Assembly (NCBI GenBank): GCA_937120965.1
Contig: CAKZKA010000038.1
Span: forward strand, 1-64,000
DNA: 64,000 nucleotides
Source of the DNA: an uncultured Chloroflexota bacterium
GTDB lineage: Bacteria > Chloroflexota > Chloroflexia > Chloroflexales > Chloroflexaceae
Direction: 5' to 3'
The notes under the pieces are model-generated. The model had not been told where the DNA came from, ran no database searches, and saw only the letters and a program-made list of their open reading frames with translations. A program made the translations under genes and the position numbers. This document shows, piece by piece, positions 8,798 through 17,433 of the stretch (position 1 is its first letter; each line of letters begins with the position of its first letter).

Positions 8798-9466
8798 ATG
8801 GTTGAGTTTATACGGATCATGTGGGTGGGGATCAACGAGGCTATGCGCCTCAACCCGCGCGCCTTCGAGATCGTCGAGTCCCGTCCAGACACCGCCTGGG
8901 TGGTGCTCGCGGTGGCGATCCTCGGCGGAGCCTCTCTGTTACTGGGCCAGAGCGTTATCCTGTTCGTCAACCGGGTGCGTCCGGCGCGCTTCGTAGTGAG
9001 TTTGCTGCTGAACGGCGTTATCTTCGCGCTGAGCCTGATGGTCTGGGGGGCGGCGATCTGGCTGACGAGCCGGGTGCTCTACCCCAATGAAATCCCCCTG
9101 ACGAAGGCCCTGCGCCTCACAGGTATGGGCGCGGCGCCCTATGTCTTCGGCTTTCTGGTCCTCTTGCCCTACGCGGGGAATTTTATCGGCAAGGTTCTGG
9201 CAGTCTGGAGCTTCCTGGTGGTGCTGGCGGCAATGACCACTCTGGCCAACGGGAACTTCGGCCCGGCGCTGGTGTGCACCGTGGTGGGCTGGCTGGTCGT
9301 GATGGTGATGAGCGCGACGATCGGGCGACCGGTGATCTACGTGCGCAATGCGCTGTGGAGACGCCTTACCGGTGCGGACATGGATGCGAGTGTGCAGGAT
9401 ATTCTTGGCCAGTTCGCCGCTCCACCCGAGGATGCCGCCACCAAGAGCCGGAGAGGTGCGCCATGA
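8798..9466 (+). CDS. Yip1-like polytopic membrane protein
   Basis: 222 aa with about five membrane helices: TAWVVLAVAILGGASLLLGQ, VVSLLLNGVIFALSLMVWGA, ALRLTGMGAAPYVFGFLVLL, VLAVWSFLVVLAAMTTLA and ALVCTVVGWLVVMVMSA. The LTKALRLTGMGAAPYVFGFL segment resembles the Yip1/YIF1-type bacterial membrane domain. The role of these bacterial proteins is unknown. The stop overlaps the next ATG (ATGA), so the following hydrolase-like gene is translationally coupled. The start has only a weak GGGGCAGG site. An unusually repeat-rich 790-bp region precedes it. Confidence 0.7.
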   Translation: MVEFIRIMWVGINEAMRLNPRAFEIVESRPDTAWVVLAVAILGGASLLLGQSVILFVNRVRPARFVVSLLLNGVIFALSLMVWGAAIWLTSRVLYPNEIPLTKALRLTGMGAAPYVFGFLVLLPYAGNFIGKVLAVWSFLVVLAAMTTLANGNFGPALVCTVVGWLVVMVMSATIGRPVIYVRNALWRRLTGADMDASVQDILGQFAAPPEDAATKSRRGAP

Positions 9467-10548
9467 TTCTCTCCACATTGAGCCTGTTGCTCACCGGCCT
9501 GATCCTGCTGATCATCCTGGGGGCGCTGCTGGCGCCCTTCGAGAGCCTGGGATGGTGGGCGGGCTGGTTCGGCGAGAAGCCGGCGCTGCCCTCCCGCACT
9601 GCGACGCCGGAGGCCGGCCAGGCCCCGGAGGAACATCCGGCGACTTCGGCAGTGGTGTACCTGTCGGGGATCGGTGCGATTGACGCCGCCTCGATCCCGC
9701 AGGAAGAGATCGACTGGGGACTGATGGCGATCAAGCGCCTGCCGGGGGTGCTGGTGGTGCCGGATGTGTACCCCTACTCGGTAACCAATGCCGGCTTGAC
9801 CGCCGATCGTAGCTTTGCGCGATTCTATCGCTGGATCGAGCGGCGCCGCCTGGAGAACCCCTACGACCTGCTGCAATTTGTGGTCAATCTGCGCAACCTG
9901 TTCCAGGTGGCCGTCTCAGCCGACCGGCGCTACGGGCCGATCTACAACCTGGGGGTGGCCGCTGAGATTATACGGGCCCTGGAGCAGCGGGGCTATCGCG
10001 TGGGCAGCGGCAAGCCGGTAACGCTGGCCGGCTTCAGCGGGGGGGCGCAGATCTCGCTGGGAGCGGCCACCTACCTGGCCCCGGCGCTGAAGGCGCCGAT
10101 CCGCGTCATTTCGATTGGCGGGGTTATGGCCGATGATCCGGGGCTGAACGTTACCACCAAGCTCTACCATCTCTACGGCGAGGCCGACCCGGTGCAGAAG
10201 CTGGGACACTGGCTCTACGCTGGCCGCTGGAAGTGGTTCCCCCAGAGTGACTGGAACCGGGCCATGGCCGCCGGCAAGATCGAGATGATTGATATGGGGG
10301 CCATGGCCCACAATGGCTCGAAGAACTACTTCGGCTGGACGGCGTTCACCCCCGAGGGGAAGTCGCACGCGATTGCCACCATTGATACCATCGGCGATCT
10401 GCTGGCGAAAGACGGCCTGATTAACCCGGCGGCTCTGCAGGCCGCCCGCGCAGCCAATGATCCCGAGGCCAGGGCCTATGAAGCTGCGCGCGCGGCCGAG
10501 GCTGCCCGCGCCAGGGACAAGCAACGTGAGGCAAAGACGACCTGGTGA
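9463..10548 (+). CDS. Membrane-anchored alpha/beta-hydrolase-like protein
   Basis: 361 aa from the ATG at 9463, which overlaps the upstream stop by four bases. An N-terminal hydrophobic anchor (ILSTLSLLLTGLILLIILGA) is followed by an alpha/beta domain. GFSGG (in TLAGFSGGAQISLGA) is a good nucleophile elbow with a potential Ser. VVYLSGIGAID is likely the first strand and oxyanion region. A late Asp (YGEADPVQKL) and His (MAHNGSKNYF) could complete a triad. The C-terminus is a charged helix rich in Ala/Arg/Glu. Substrate unknown. The context suggests joint work with the membrane protein before it and the 596-aa unknown after it. Confidence 0.65.
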   Translation: MILSTLSLLLTGLILLIILGALLAPFESLGWWAGWFGEKPALPSRTATPEAGQAPEEHPATSAVVYLSGIGAIDAASIPQEEIDWGLMAIKRLPGVLVVPDVYPYSVTNAGLTADRSFARFYRWIERRRLENPYDLLQFVVNLRNLFQVAVSADRRYGPIYNLGVAAEIIRALEQRGYRVGSGKPVTLAGFSGGAQISLGAATYLAPALKAPIRVISIGGVMADDPGLNVTTKLYHLYGEADPVQKLGHWLYAGRWKWFPQSDWNRAMAAGKIEMIDMGAMAHNGSKNYFGWTAFTPEGKSHAIATIDTIGDLLAKDGLINPAALQAARAANDPEARAYEAARAAEAARARDKQREAKTTW

Positions 10549-10585
10549 GAGGGCAGCCCCCTCCCTGGCCTTCCCCTGCTGGGGG

Positions 10586-10786
10586 TTCAGGGGCGGTCAG
10601 AACGTATGGGCGCCGACGGGTGGTATGGCGTTGGGATGCGCTGGGTGGTCCTCACCCCCGGCCCCGCTCCAGCTTCGCTGGAGAGCCTGCGCTGAGCCCG
10701 TCGAAGCGGAGAGACCAGAGTCGTGCGCGGGGGCGCTCCAATGCGGTACAAGCCACGTTGCTCCGGATGTTCTGTCTGCCCTTAAA
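10586..10786. mobile_element. MITE-like element A, copy 3 (201 bp)
   Basis: Same termini and length as copy 2 (TTCAGGGGCGGTCAGAACGT at the left, TTCTGTCTGCCCTTAAA at the right). It lies between two genes that otherwise look like one operon. The remainder of this 300-bp gap is a GGTTTCCCC palindrome at about 10800-10825. Confidence 0.8.
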
Positions 10787-10848
10787 CCCGCCAGGCAGGG
10801 GGTATGGGGAACCCGGTTTCCCCATCTATATTGCACAAGGATTGAGCC

Positions 10849-12639
10849 ATGCGGCGCAAACATGAGCAGGTTCCTATCGAGAGCAACTACGCCCGCTACC
10901 GCGCGGCGGAGTTCAACCGCAGCGAAGATTACCCTATTGCCCAGAGCCTGGACCCGGCGCGCTTCCGCCCGCTGGGGACGTGGATGGGACGGCTGATCCT
11001 CCCCGCGATCCACGACCGGGCGCTGGTGCAGGGCGCCTGGCTGGAGGTGCGCCACGCGCCCGAGGCGCACCACGCCCTGCTAGGAACCCGGGTGCGCCTG
11101 CGTTGGATGTCAACCATCGATCTGAACGCCCGGCTCTGGGGCGCGTCGCGCACTGTCGTGCTCGATGAGGGCGCCTGGGAAGCGGTGGAGAAGGGCATTG
11201 TGGTTGGCGAACGCCTGCACGGCCTGACCAGCGTCAACCCGCTCGAGTCGCTGGCCGGCGCCCATCCCTACGACGACGTCCTGGTGCGGCTCGAGGGGGC
11301 GGTCGAAGTGGACATGGCGCCCCGCGATGGGGGCGCGCCGATTGTGGCCGTCAGCCGCATGCCGGTGGAGATCAGCGCGCCGTTCTATGCGCTGGCGCGC
11401 TTCCTCGGGCCGGGCGACGCGCCCGACACCTACCGCGTGGTCCACTACCAGGCTGCCGCCCACGACTTCAGCGGCCCTGAGGATGTGGTGTACATCCCCG
11501 AGGTGATCCCGGACATGAACGATACCTGCAACTTTACCGTCGCGGGCATCGAACACTCGCCCTGCAACGAGCAGGGCTGGTACCTCTACGGCGCCCAGGA
11601 TCAGCAGGGGCGCTTTGCGGTACGCGCGGTTGCCGCGCGGCAGGTGGTGCGCCTCAACCCGGGCAGCGTGGTGGTGGGAGCGGGGGAGGCCATGGACTTC
11701 CTACGCCCGCGGCAGTGGCGACGGGCCGCGGTAAAGGGGCAGGCCACGCAGACCCTGCTGGTGCCCGATGGGATGCATCCTGACGCGGCCCGCGCCGAGT
11801 GGCGCGAGGGCGATCAGGCCCTGCTTATTCATATCTTCGGCGGCATCGGCGGCAAGAAGACCGAACCAGTGGCCCGCACGCCGCTGTACTGGGGCCACGT
11901 CGCCTTCGGTGTCGCCACGGTGGTACGTGAGCCGCTGGCCGACGAACTGAGCTTCGATATTGTCTACCACCAGATCTACGCTCACAACGCCGATGGTCTG
12001 ATCGCGGGCGCGTTGCACTACAGCCGCTACAGCGGTGACCGGCAGTTCGGCTGGGCAGGTATCCGGCCCATCCAGGATCTGCTGGTGAAGATCGACGCCC
12101 TTAGCGGCGCGTTTACCATCTTTGGCGCCGAAGTCAGCGCCCTGGAGCAGATCCGCAAGTTCCTGGAGGTGATGGAGGCTCGCTATCGGATCGCCGATGG
12201 GCGCGGAGCAACCTTCGTCGGCGCGCTCAACAACTGCGCCCAGGACTCGGCCCAGGCGCTCTATGTGGCCGTGCGCGAAGTTGGACGGACGATCGCGGCG
12301 CGGGCCGATGTGCGCGCCGAAATGACCGATACGCCCGAAGAGGCCCGGCGCCTGGAGGCCCTCCAGACCCTTGGGGAAGAGATCCGGCGCGTGTTGCTGC
12401 CCTGGGGATCGGCGCGGAGCGATTGGGAGTACGAGGCCTCGGTGCTCGGCGGCGGAGGCAGTGGACTCCTCGGCTCGATTGGTGATGCCTTGAAAAGCTG
12501 GCGCACCATGCTGCCCCCGGTGATGGCCCGCGCCCTGGCCGAGGTCTTCATCGAGCAGGGCGCCACGATCTACGCGCTGCGAACGTACCAGGTCGGCGGC
12601 GATGACCCGGATGTCGAGCCGATTGTGCCCAATGTGTAA
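10849..12639 (+). CDS. 596-aa conserved protein, unknown function
   Basis: A soluble-looking protein with no signal peptide and no clear membrane segment. A basic N-terminus is followed by a first domain with YAxYR-like and LGTWMGRLILPA patches, a middle domain ending in DTCNFTVAGIEHSPCNEQGWYLYG, and a C-terminal domain with LLIHIFGGIGGKK, HVAFGVATVVREPL, YHQIYAHNADGLIAGALHYSRY and NNCAQDSAQALY. This C-terminal pattern recalls cyanobacterial proteins labelled as predicted Abi/CAAX proteases, but I see no intramembrane protease motif, so I do not assign that activity. Same strand as the two genes before it, separated by a mobile element. Confidence 0.65.
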   Translation: MRRKHEQVPIESNYARYRAAEFNRSEDYPIAQSLDPARFRPLGTWMGRLILPAIHDRALVQGAWLEVRHAPEAHHALLGTRVRLRWMSTIDLNARLWGASRTVVLDEGAWEAVEKGIVVGERLHGLTSVNPLESLAGAHPYDDVLVRLEGAVEVDMAPRDGGAPIVAVSRMPVEISAPFYALARFLGPGDAPDTYRVVHYQAAAHDFSGPEDVVYIPEVIPDMNDTCNFTVAGIEHSPCNEQGWYLYGAQDQQGRFAVRAVAARQVVRLNPGSVVVGAGEAMDFLRPRQWRRAAVKGQATQTLLVPDGMHPDAARAEWREGDQALLIHIFGGIGGKKTEPVARTPLYWGHVAFGVATVVREPLADELSFDIVYHQIYAHNADGLIAGALHYSRYSGDRQFGWAGIRPIQDLLVKIDALSGAFTIFGAEVSALEQIRKFLEVMEARYRIADGRGATFVGALNNCAQDSAQALYVAVREVGRTIAARADVRAEMTDTPEEARRLEALQTLGEEIRRVLLPWGSARSDWEYEASVLGGGGSGLLGSIGDALKSWRTMLPPVMARALAEVFIEQGATIYALRTYQVGGDDPDVEPIVPNV

Positions 12640-12752
12640 GTTTTGTCGTCATGGATGAGTGACTGGATGCAACCACAGAAGGGGTTCGCCGGGCGAGGAC
12701 GGTTGCGCTCACTCCGCCCCCCCTTCCACCAGGACACTCATGAGGAGCGATC

Positions 12753-13121
12753 ATGCAACTCCTGCTGCGCTGGTTGTTGACGGCGGTGGCTCTGGCGATT
12801 ACCGCCTGGATCGTGCCGGGCATCACCGTGGAAGGTGAGACGGGGATTTTCGCCGTGCTGGTGATGGCGGCCGTCTTCGGGTTCGTGAATGCCTTCATCC
12901 GCCCGCTGCTCAAACTCCTGTCGTGCCCGTTGATCATTCTCACCCTGGGTTTGTTTATCCTGATCGTCAACGCGATCAGTTTTTCGCTGTCCTCATGGAT
13001 CGCACAGAACGTCTTCGGGGCAAGGTTCATTGTTGATGGCTTCTGGCCGGCCTTCTGGGGGGCGATTGTCGTGTCAATCGTCTCGTTCGTGCTCTCGCTC
13101 TTATTACCCGACAAGGACTAG
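12753..13121 (+). CDS. Phage holin family 4 / YvlD-like membrane protein
   Basis: 122 aa with four hydrophobic segments (LLRWLLTAVALAITAWIVPG, FAVLVMAAVFGFVNAFI, LIILTLGLFILIVNAISFSL, FWGAIVVSIVSFVLSLLL). The FGFVNAFIRPLLKLLSCPL block is the hallmark of the family-4 holin/YvlD group. Despite the name, these are mostly chromosomal membrane proteins of unclear role. GAGGAG precedes the ATG. The TAG stop falls in the first bases of a MITE-like element, so the element may define the gene's 3' end. Confidence 0.88.
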   Translation: MQLLLRWLLTAVALAITAWIVPGITVEGETGIFAVLVMAAVFGFVNAFIRPLLKLLSCPLIILTLGLFILIVNAISFSLSSWIAQNVFGARFIVDGFWPAFWGAIVVSIVSFVLSLLLPDKD

Positions 13122-13226
13122 TGGTTTGTCAACCAGGTTATGATGGATAGTTTTTTGCGGGGAGGGCTTCGCCCTCCCACGCCCCCTCCCGCCACGTTCA
13201 TCACAATTATCGTGGCAGACCACTAG
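13118..13226. mobile_element. MITE-like element B, copy 1 (109 bp)
   Basis: Ends are CTAGTGGTTTGTC and GGCAGACCACTAG, imperfect inverted repeats. The interior holds a T-run and a GGGAGGGCTTCGCCCTCCC hairpin, then CCACGTTCATCACAATTATCG. A second copy is at 23405-23515, where the outermost bases differ but still pair with one another. Confidence 0.75.
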
Positions 13227-13350
13227 TATTACAGTTGCAGGTTGTGCTCGGCTATCCTCAGATGTGCCGAACAAGAACACAACACGCACGAAAGACCGCC
13301 GCAATCCGCCCCACTGTGCGTCCATGTTGTTACGTTCTTTTGCGGCATAG

Positions 13351-14112
13351 ATGCGGTTAAAACGCTCGCTGTCGCACCTGGCCTTTATGATGAAAGCCCT
13401 GCTCCAACTCGTCGAAGCCTACACCATCACCTCGCTCAACGACGCGGTACGCGAGCTGGAACGCCAGTTTCCCGAGGTGCTCTGGTCGGGCAATCGCCAC
13501 TCGAACCAGGTGGCCCTGACCTTCGATGATGGGCCGCACGAGCGAGACACCCCAGCATTGCTGGCCGTGCTGGCGAAGCACGGTGTGACGGGCACCTTTT
13601 CCTGGCTTGGCGAGCGGGTCGAGCAGATGCCGGAACTGGTTAGCGCCGCGGCTGCCGCCGGACACCAGTTAATGCTCCACGGCTACCGGCACCGCTCGTT
13701 CCTGGTGGAGCAACCCGAGACGCTCCACGCTATGCTTGACCGGACGCGGGAATTGCTGGCGCGCCACAGTGGGCGCGATCCATTGACCATTACCAGCGTG
13801 CGCCCGCCCTTCGGCCACCTGACCCGCGCGCTGGCACGTCGGCTGCTGGCCTGGGGCTATCAGCCGGTCATTTGCAGTATCATGCCGGTACACTGGCTGC
13901 TGCCGGCGGAGTTGAGCGTGCGGCAGGTGGTGCGCCAGACCGAGAGCGGGTCGCTCATCGTCCTGCACGAGACCCTTGGCGGGCCGCCGGTGGCCCACCT
14001 GACCGATCAGATCCTCACGCGGCTGGCCGGTCGCGGCTTCAGCTACGTTACCGTTGACGCATTACGCGCGGGGCGCGCCACGGCGGGTGGCGCGCCGAGC
14101 TACACCAGGTAA
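13351..14112 (+). CDS. Polysaccharide deacetylase family protein
   Basis: 253 aa, NodB-like carbohydrate esterase 4 fold. Motif 1 is TFDDGPH (catalytic base Asp and metal Asp). Motif 2 reads HGYRHRSF, a variant of the usual HSxxHP metal site. Motif 3 is RPPFG, and the last motif is VLHE rather than LHD. The enzymes remove N-acetyl groups from cell-wall or capsular polymers. The altered motif 2 may change metal binding. There is no clear signal peptide from the ATG at 13351, and a second ATG pair at 13387 is an alternative start. Substrate not predictable. Confidence 0.8.
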   Translation: MRLKRSLSHLAFMMKALLQLVEAYTITSLNDAVRELERQFPEVLWSGNRHSNQVALTFDDGPHERDTPALLAVLAKHGVTGTFSWLGERVEQMPELVSAAAAAGHQLMLHGYRHRSFLVEQPETLHAMLDRTRELLARHSGRDPLTITSVRPPFGHLTRALARRLLAWGYQPVICSIMPVHWLLPAELSVRQVVRQTESGSLIVLHETLGGPPVAHLTDQILTRLAGRGFSYVTVDALRAGRATAGGAPSYTR

Positions 14113-14125
14113 GGAGAGCATAGCT

Positions 14126-15094
14126 ATGTCCACCATGTTCGCTCCGCTTGAGGCGGTGATGACGCCGGAAATGTACGCGAGGGTTGGCGAGCGGTTTGGG
14201 ATTCCGGGCGAGATGGTGCAGAAGGGGGTAAACATTGCCCTGCCGCTGCTGACCCGAGGCCTGTCGATGGCCGCCGACACCCCCGAGGGCCAGGTGAAGA
14301 TTGCCGAGGCGGTGCAGCAGGCCGACGCGGGGGTGCTGGGCAATCTGACCGGTTTTCTGGGCGCGCTCAGCGGCGGCGATGCCGGAACAGACGTGTTGAC
14401 CCGGCTCTTTGGTGACGAGAGCCGCGTGGTTGTGGACGGAATCAAAAATGCCACCGGTTATGATATCACTCCGATTGTGGGCATGGTTGGCCCCCTCATC
14501 CTCGGCTTCCTCAACAGCACCGTGCAGAAAGAGGGCATGGACACCAACGCGCTGATCAAGAAGCTCAAGACCGAGGCGCGCAGTGTGGAGCGCCGCAAGG
14601 GGGATGAGGCTGCGCTGGTGAATGAGGTGCTCGGGCAGGTCACGTCGGTGCGCGAGATGAAGGGACGCTTTTCGGCCCAGGAGTGGGCGCAGGTGCGGAA
14701 CGGGCCAATGGCGGCCACGACGCTGGTGATCGCCGCCTCGCCCTCCAGCGCGCCCAAGACGGCCCAGGAGGTTGCCGCAGCCCTCAACTCGGTGCGCGAG
14801 TCGGTGAAAGATGCCGCCCCGACCAGCCTGCTCGCAGCGCTCTACCAGACCCGTGTGGATGACCTGACCGGCGAAGGTATCACCGACGCGCTGGAGGCGG
14901 CCAGGCAGGCGGCTGCGCTGGTAGAGAAGAACGTTCCCGAAGAGGCCCGGGCTTACAAGGAACTCCTGATCAATGCCGCCTACGCGGCCGCAGAGGCGGT
15001 CAAAGAGGGCGGCTTCCTGGGGATGGGCGGCAAGAAGGTTACCGCTGAGGAACAGGCGGCGATTGATGCGCTCGTCGCCGCCCTCGGCGTGTAG
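14126..15094 (+). CDS. DUF937 domain protein
   Basis: 322 aa from the ATG at 14126 with AAGGAGAG upstream; a longer frame would overlap the deacetylase end. The N-terminal half shows the helical DUF937 pattern (VNIALPLLTRGLSMAADTPEGQ, LGNLTGFLGAL, DVLTRLFGDE) and GPLILGFLNSTVQKEGMD. The C-terminal half is Ala-rich and helical (TAQEVAAALNSVRESVKDAA, ALEAARQAAALVEK). No catalytic motif. The family is of unknown function. It lies 13 bp after the deacetylase, so the two are probably co-transcribed. Confidence 0.8.
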   Translation: MSTMFAPLEAVMTPEMYARVGERFGIPGEMVQKGVNIALPLLTRGLSMAADTPEGQVKIAEAVQQADAGVLGNLTGFLGALSGGDAGTDVLTRLFGDESRVVVDGIKNATGYDITPIVGMVGPLILGFLNSTVQKEGMDTNALIKKLKTEARSVERRKGDEAALVNEVLGQVTSVREMKGRFSAQEWAQVRNGPMAATTLVIAASPSSAPKTAQEVAAALNSVRESVKDAAPTSLLAALYQTRVDDLTGEGITDALEAARQAAALVEKNVPEEARAYKELLINAAYAAAEAVKEGGFLGMGGKKVTAEEQAAIDALVAALGV

Positions 15095-15134
15095 GATCGA
15101 GCCGGCGCCACGTGGGGGGTGCAGGGGCGTTCCA

Positions 15135-15850
15135 ATGGCGTGGGGAAACCCGGGTTCCCCTTTTCCCAACCACTCTTGGGAGCGGCTGGCGCCCCAGCCG
15201 GCAGGGGGTCGGGGAAACCCGGCTTCCCCATTCTCCAACCGCTCCTGGGAGCGGCTGGCGCCCCAGCCGGCAGGGGGTCGGGGAAACCCGGTTTCCCCAT
15301 TCCCCAACCGCTCCTGGGAGCGGCTGGCGCCCCAGCCGGCAGGGGGTGGGGAAACCCGGGTTCCCCTTTTCCCAACTGCTCTTGGGAGCGGCTGGCGCCC
15401 CCGTGAACAGGAGCGGCGGGAACCCCGGCTTCCCCTCAGGGAGGGGGTGGGGAAACCCGGTTTCCCCTTTTCCCAACCGCTCTTGGGAGCGGCTGGCGCC
15501 CCAGCCGGCAGGGGGTGGGGAAACCCGGGTTCCCCTTTTCCCAACTGCTCTTGGGAGCGGCTGGCGCCCCCGTGAACAGGAGCGGCGGGAACCCCGGCTT
15601 CCCCTCAGGGAGGGGGTGGGGAAACCCGGTTTCCCCTTTTCCCAACTGCTCTTGGGAGCGGCTGGCGCCCCAGCCGGCAGGGGGTGGGGAAACCCGGTTT
15701 CCCCTTTTCCCAACCACTCTTGGGAGCGGCTGGCGCCCCCGTGAACAGGAGCGGCGGGAACCCCGGCTTCCCCTTTTCCCAACTGCTCTTGGGAGCGGCT
15801 GGCGCCCCCGTGAACAGGAGCGGCGGGACCCCCGGGTTCCCTATGTTCAC
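15135..15850. repeat. Tandem array of hairpin repeats with higher-order structure
   Basis: Eleven GGGGAAACCCGGTTTCCCC-type palindromes in 0.7 kb, most followed by CCGCTCTTGGGAGCGG and GGCTGGCGCCCCAGCC hairpins. Basic units are 68-71 bp. Units ending in AGCCGGCAGGGGGT alternate with units ending in GTGAACAGGAGCGGC plus a short GGGAACCCCGGCTTCCCCTC unit. This makes a second-order repeat of about 169 bp (15279-15447 and 15448-15616). All six frames are partly open across the array, but the translations are low-complexity and I call none of them a gene. Confidence 0.92.
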
Positions 15851-15887
15851 GCCAGGAAACATTGTGCGGCGCAGCCGCATCAGAGTT

Positions 15888-17114
15888 CTAATACAGCCAC
15901 TCCTCGATATGGTAGAGCGCCACGCGGGGTCGCCCACCGGTGGCCGCGCGCGCCCCGGTTTTCAGTTCCTCGAGCTGGGCCGTGAGTTCGGCGGCTGAGA
16001 GGGGCGCCAGGCCAAGGGTGCGCGCGCGGCGCGCATAGTCGCTGTCATCGGGCACAAGCAGCGGCGAGATGTACACCAGGTCGCCCGTGCCAAGTTCCAT
16101 GGCCGAGAGGGCCGCCAGCGACCGGGCCACGTGCCGACGCGCCAGATCGGCGCCGCCCGCCCCGGCGAGCAGAATGATGCCCACCTGCAAACCCACCGCC
16201 TTCAGTTGCGCCACCATTTCGACACCCTGCTGCGGCGAGCCGGGCTTGTTGAGCAAGCGGAACACCGCCTCATCGCCGCTCTCCAGGCCAATGTAGACGC
16301 GGCGCAGCCCGTAGTCGCGCAATTCGGCGTACTGCTCGGCGCTCTTCCGCGCGGCCCCGAAGATATCCAGAAAGGCGTACAGATCGGGGGAGGGACCTTC
16401 CGCACCGGCGGGGAACTCCTCGTGAATGACCGCGAACAGCTCGCGCAGACGCGGCTGTGGAACGATCAGCGCGTTGGCATCGCCGAGGAAGATCGAGCGC
16501 CGCAGACTGATCCCGCGCCCGAGGAAATCCTTGACCTGACGAATGTGCTCCCGCAGCGCCGCAGCGGTCTTAATCCGAAAGCGCCGGTCACGGTAAAAAC
16601 TACAGAAGCTGCAACGGTTCCAGCTACAGCCCTCGGTAACCTGGAGCACCAGAGCGCGGTACTGATCGGGCGGAACAATACTGACCGGACGGTAGATACG
16701 CAGAAAGCGTTCGCGATCGACCCGCACGCGGGCCTCGTCCCAGGCCAGAACCTGCGCCAGCCAGGCTTGCAGCTCGTCCGATATGGCGCCAGCAATGCCG
16801 GCGGCAATGCGGGCCACCTCGTCGCGCACGGTGGCATGCAACTGCACACTCTCGTCGGCAGAGAGCAACCGGCGGAACCTGGGCGCGCCCGGACGGGAGA
16901 CTTTCATCAGAACCTGCCCCGACAGCCCGAAGCGGTAGTTGCAGCCATTGAGGAAACAACTCACCGGGCGTCCCTCGCGGTCAAAGACGAAGGTGGCGCG
17001 CAGGTTATCGGAGAGTGTCAGCGACCACGGCTGCGCATTGACGAAGATGTTACCCGTCTGCGGAGTGTTGATCACCTGGGTTGCAGGTGCGACCGCCGTA
17101 CCCTGATTGTTCAT
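15888..17114 (-). CDS. Radical SAM protein, uncharacterised
   Basis: 408 aa. The Fe-S ligand motif is CSWNRCSFC (Cys163, 168, 171; spacing CxxxxCxxC), within LQVTEGCSWNRCSFCSFYRD. Downstream elements are FLGDANALIV, RVYIGLESGDEAVF and VGIILLAGAGGADLARRH, typical of Elp3/MiaB/HemN-like radical SAM barrels. About 140 residues precede the barrel and include an extra Cys pair (VSCFLNGCNY). No B12 or TRAM domain is seen. The reaction is unknown. It is divergent from the glycosidase gene and bordered downstream by the hairpin array. Confidence 0.82.
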   Translation of the reverse strand: MNNQGTAVAPATQVINTPQTGNIFVNAQPWSLTLSDNLRATFVFDREGRPVSCFLNGCNYRFGLSGQVLMKVSRPGAPRFRRLLSADESVQLHATVRDEVARIAAGIAGAISDELQAWLAQVLAWDEARVRVDRERFLRIYRPVSIVPPDQYRALVLQVTEGCSWNRCSFCSFYRDRRFRIKTAAALREHIRQVKDFLGRGISLRRSIFLGDANALIVPQPRLRELFAVIHEEFPAGAEGPSPDLYAFLDIFGAARKSAEQYAELRDYGLRRVYIGLESGDEAVFRLLNKPGSPQQGVEMVAQLKAVGLQVGIILLAGAGGADLARRHVARSLAALSAMELGTGDLVYISPLLVPDDSDYARRARTLGLAPLSAAELTAQLEELKTGARAATGGRPRVALYHIEEWLY

Positions 17115-17433
17115 CGGCGATCTTCCTTCCGTGGTTCGTCAGATTGAGCCGGGGGAAACCCCGTTCCCCCCATGTTCACGTCGGGCCTCTGTGCGGCTGC
17201 GCCGCACCCTGCCGCGATGCGCCGCGCGGAGGCGGCGATGCGCCTCTACACCCACGCCCACTCCGCAGGGAGGGGCGTGGTTCGGCAAGCTCACCACAGG
17301 TGGGGGAACCCGGTTTCCCCATATGTTCACGCGAGCCTTGCGTATTATGATAGCGCACCGGCGCAGTGAGGGCAGTAACGAACTCTTTACGCCGGGTAGG
17401 AAAGTGTCAGATGTTCAGCAAGGAATGACCAGT
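17115..17433. other. Divergent intergenic region with repeat and likely promoter
   Basis: Contains a GGTTTCCCC palindrome followed by ATATGTTCACG (about 17305-17332) and a TATGAT box at 17346-17351, a candidate -10 for the glycosidase gene. No small gene is supported here. Confidence 0.5.

Noticed and set aside
12753-13121. Prophage remnant because of the holin-like protein
   Set aside because: The YvlD/holin family 4 proteins are common chromosomal membrane proteins, and no other phage gene is nearby.
14048-15544. Long open frames through the hairpin array, giving GASRSQ/GKPGFP repeat proteins on both strands
   Set aside because: The units lack stop codons in several frames because they are GC-rich palindromes; several frames are equally open, and there are no ribosome sites or recognisable domains.
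15135-15850. CRISPR array
   Set aside because: Units are contiguous near-identical hairpins; there are no unique spacers of constant length and no cas genes.
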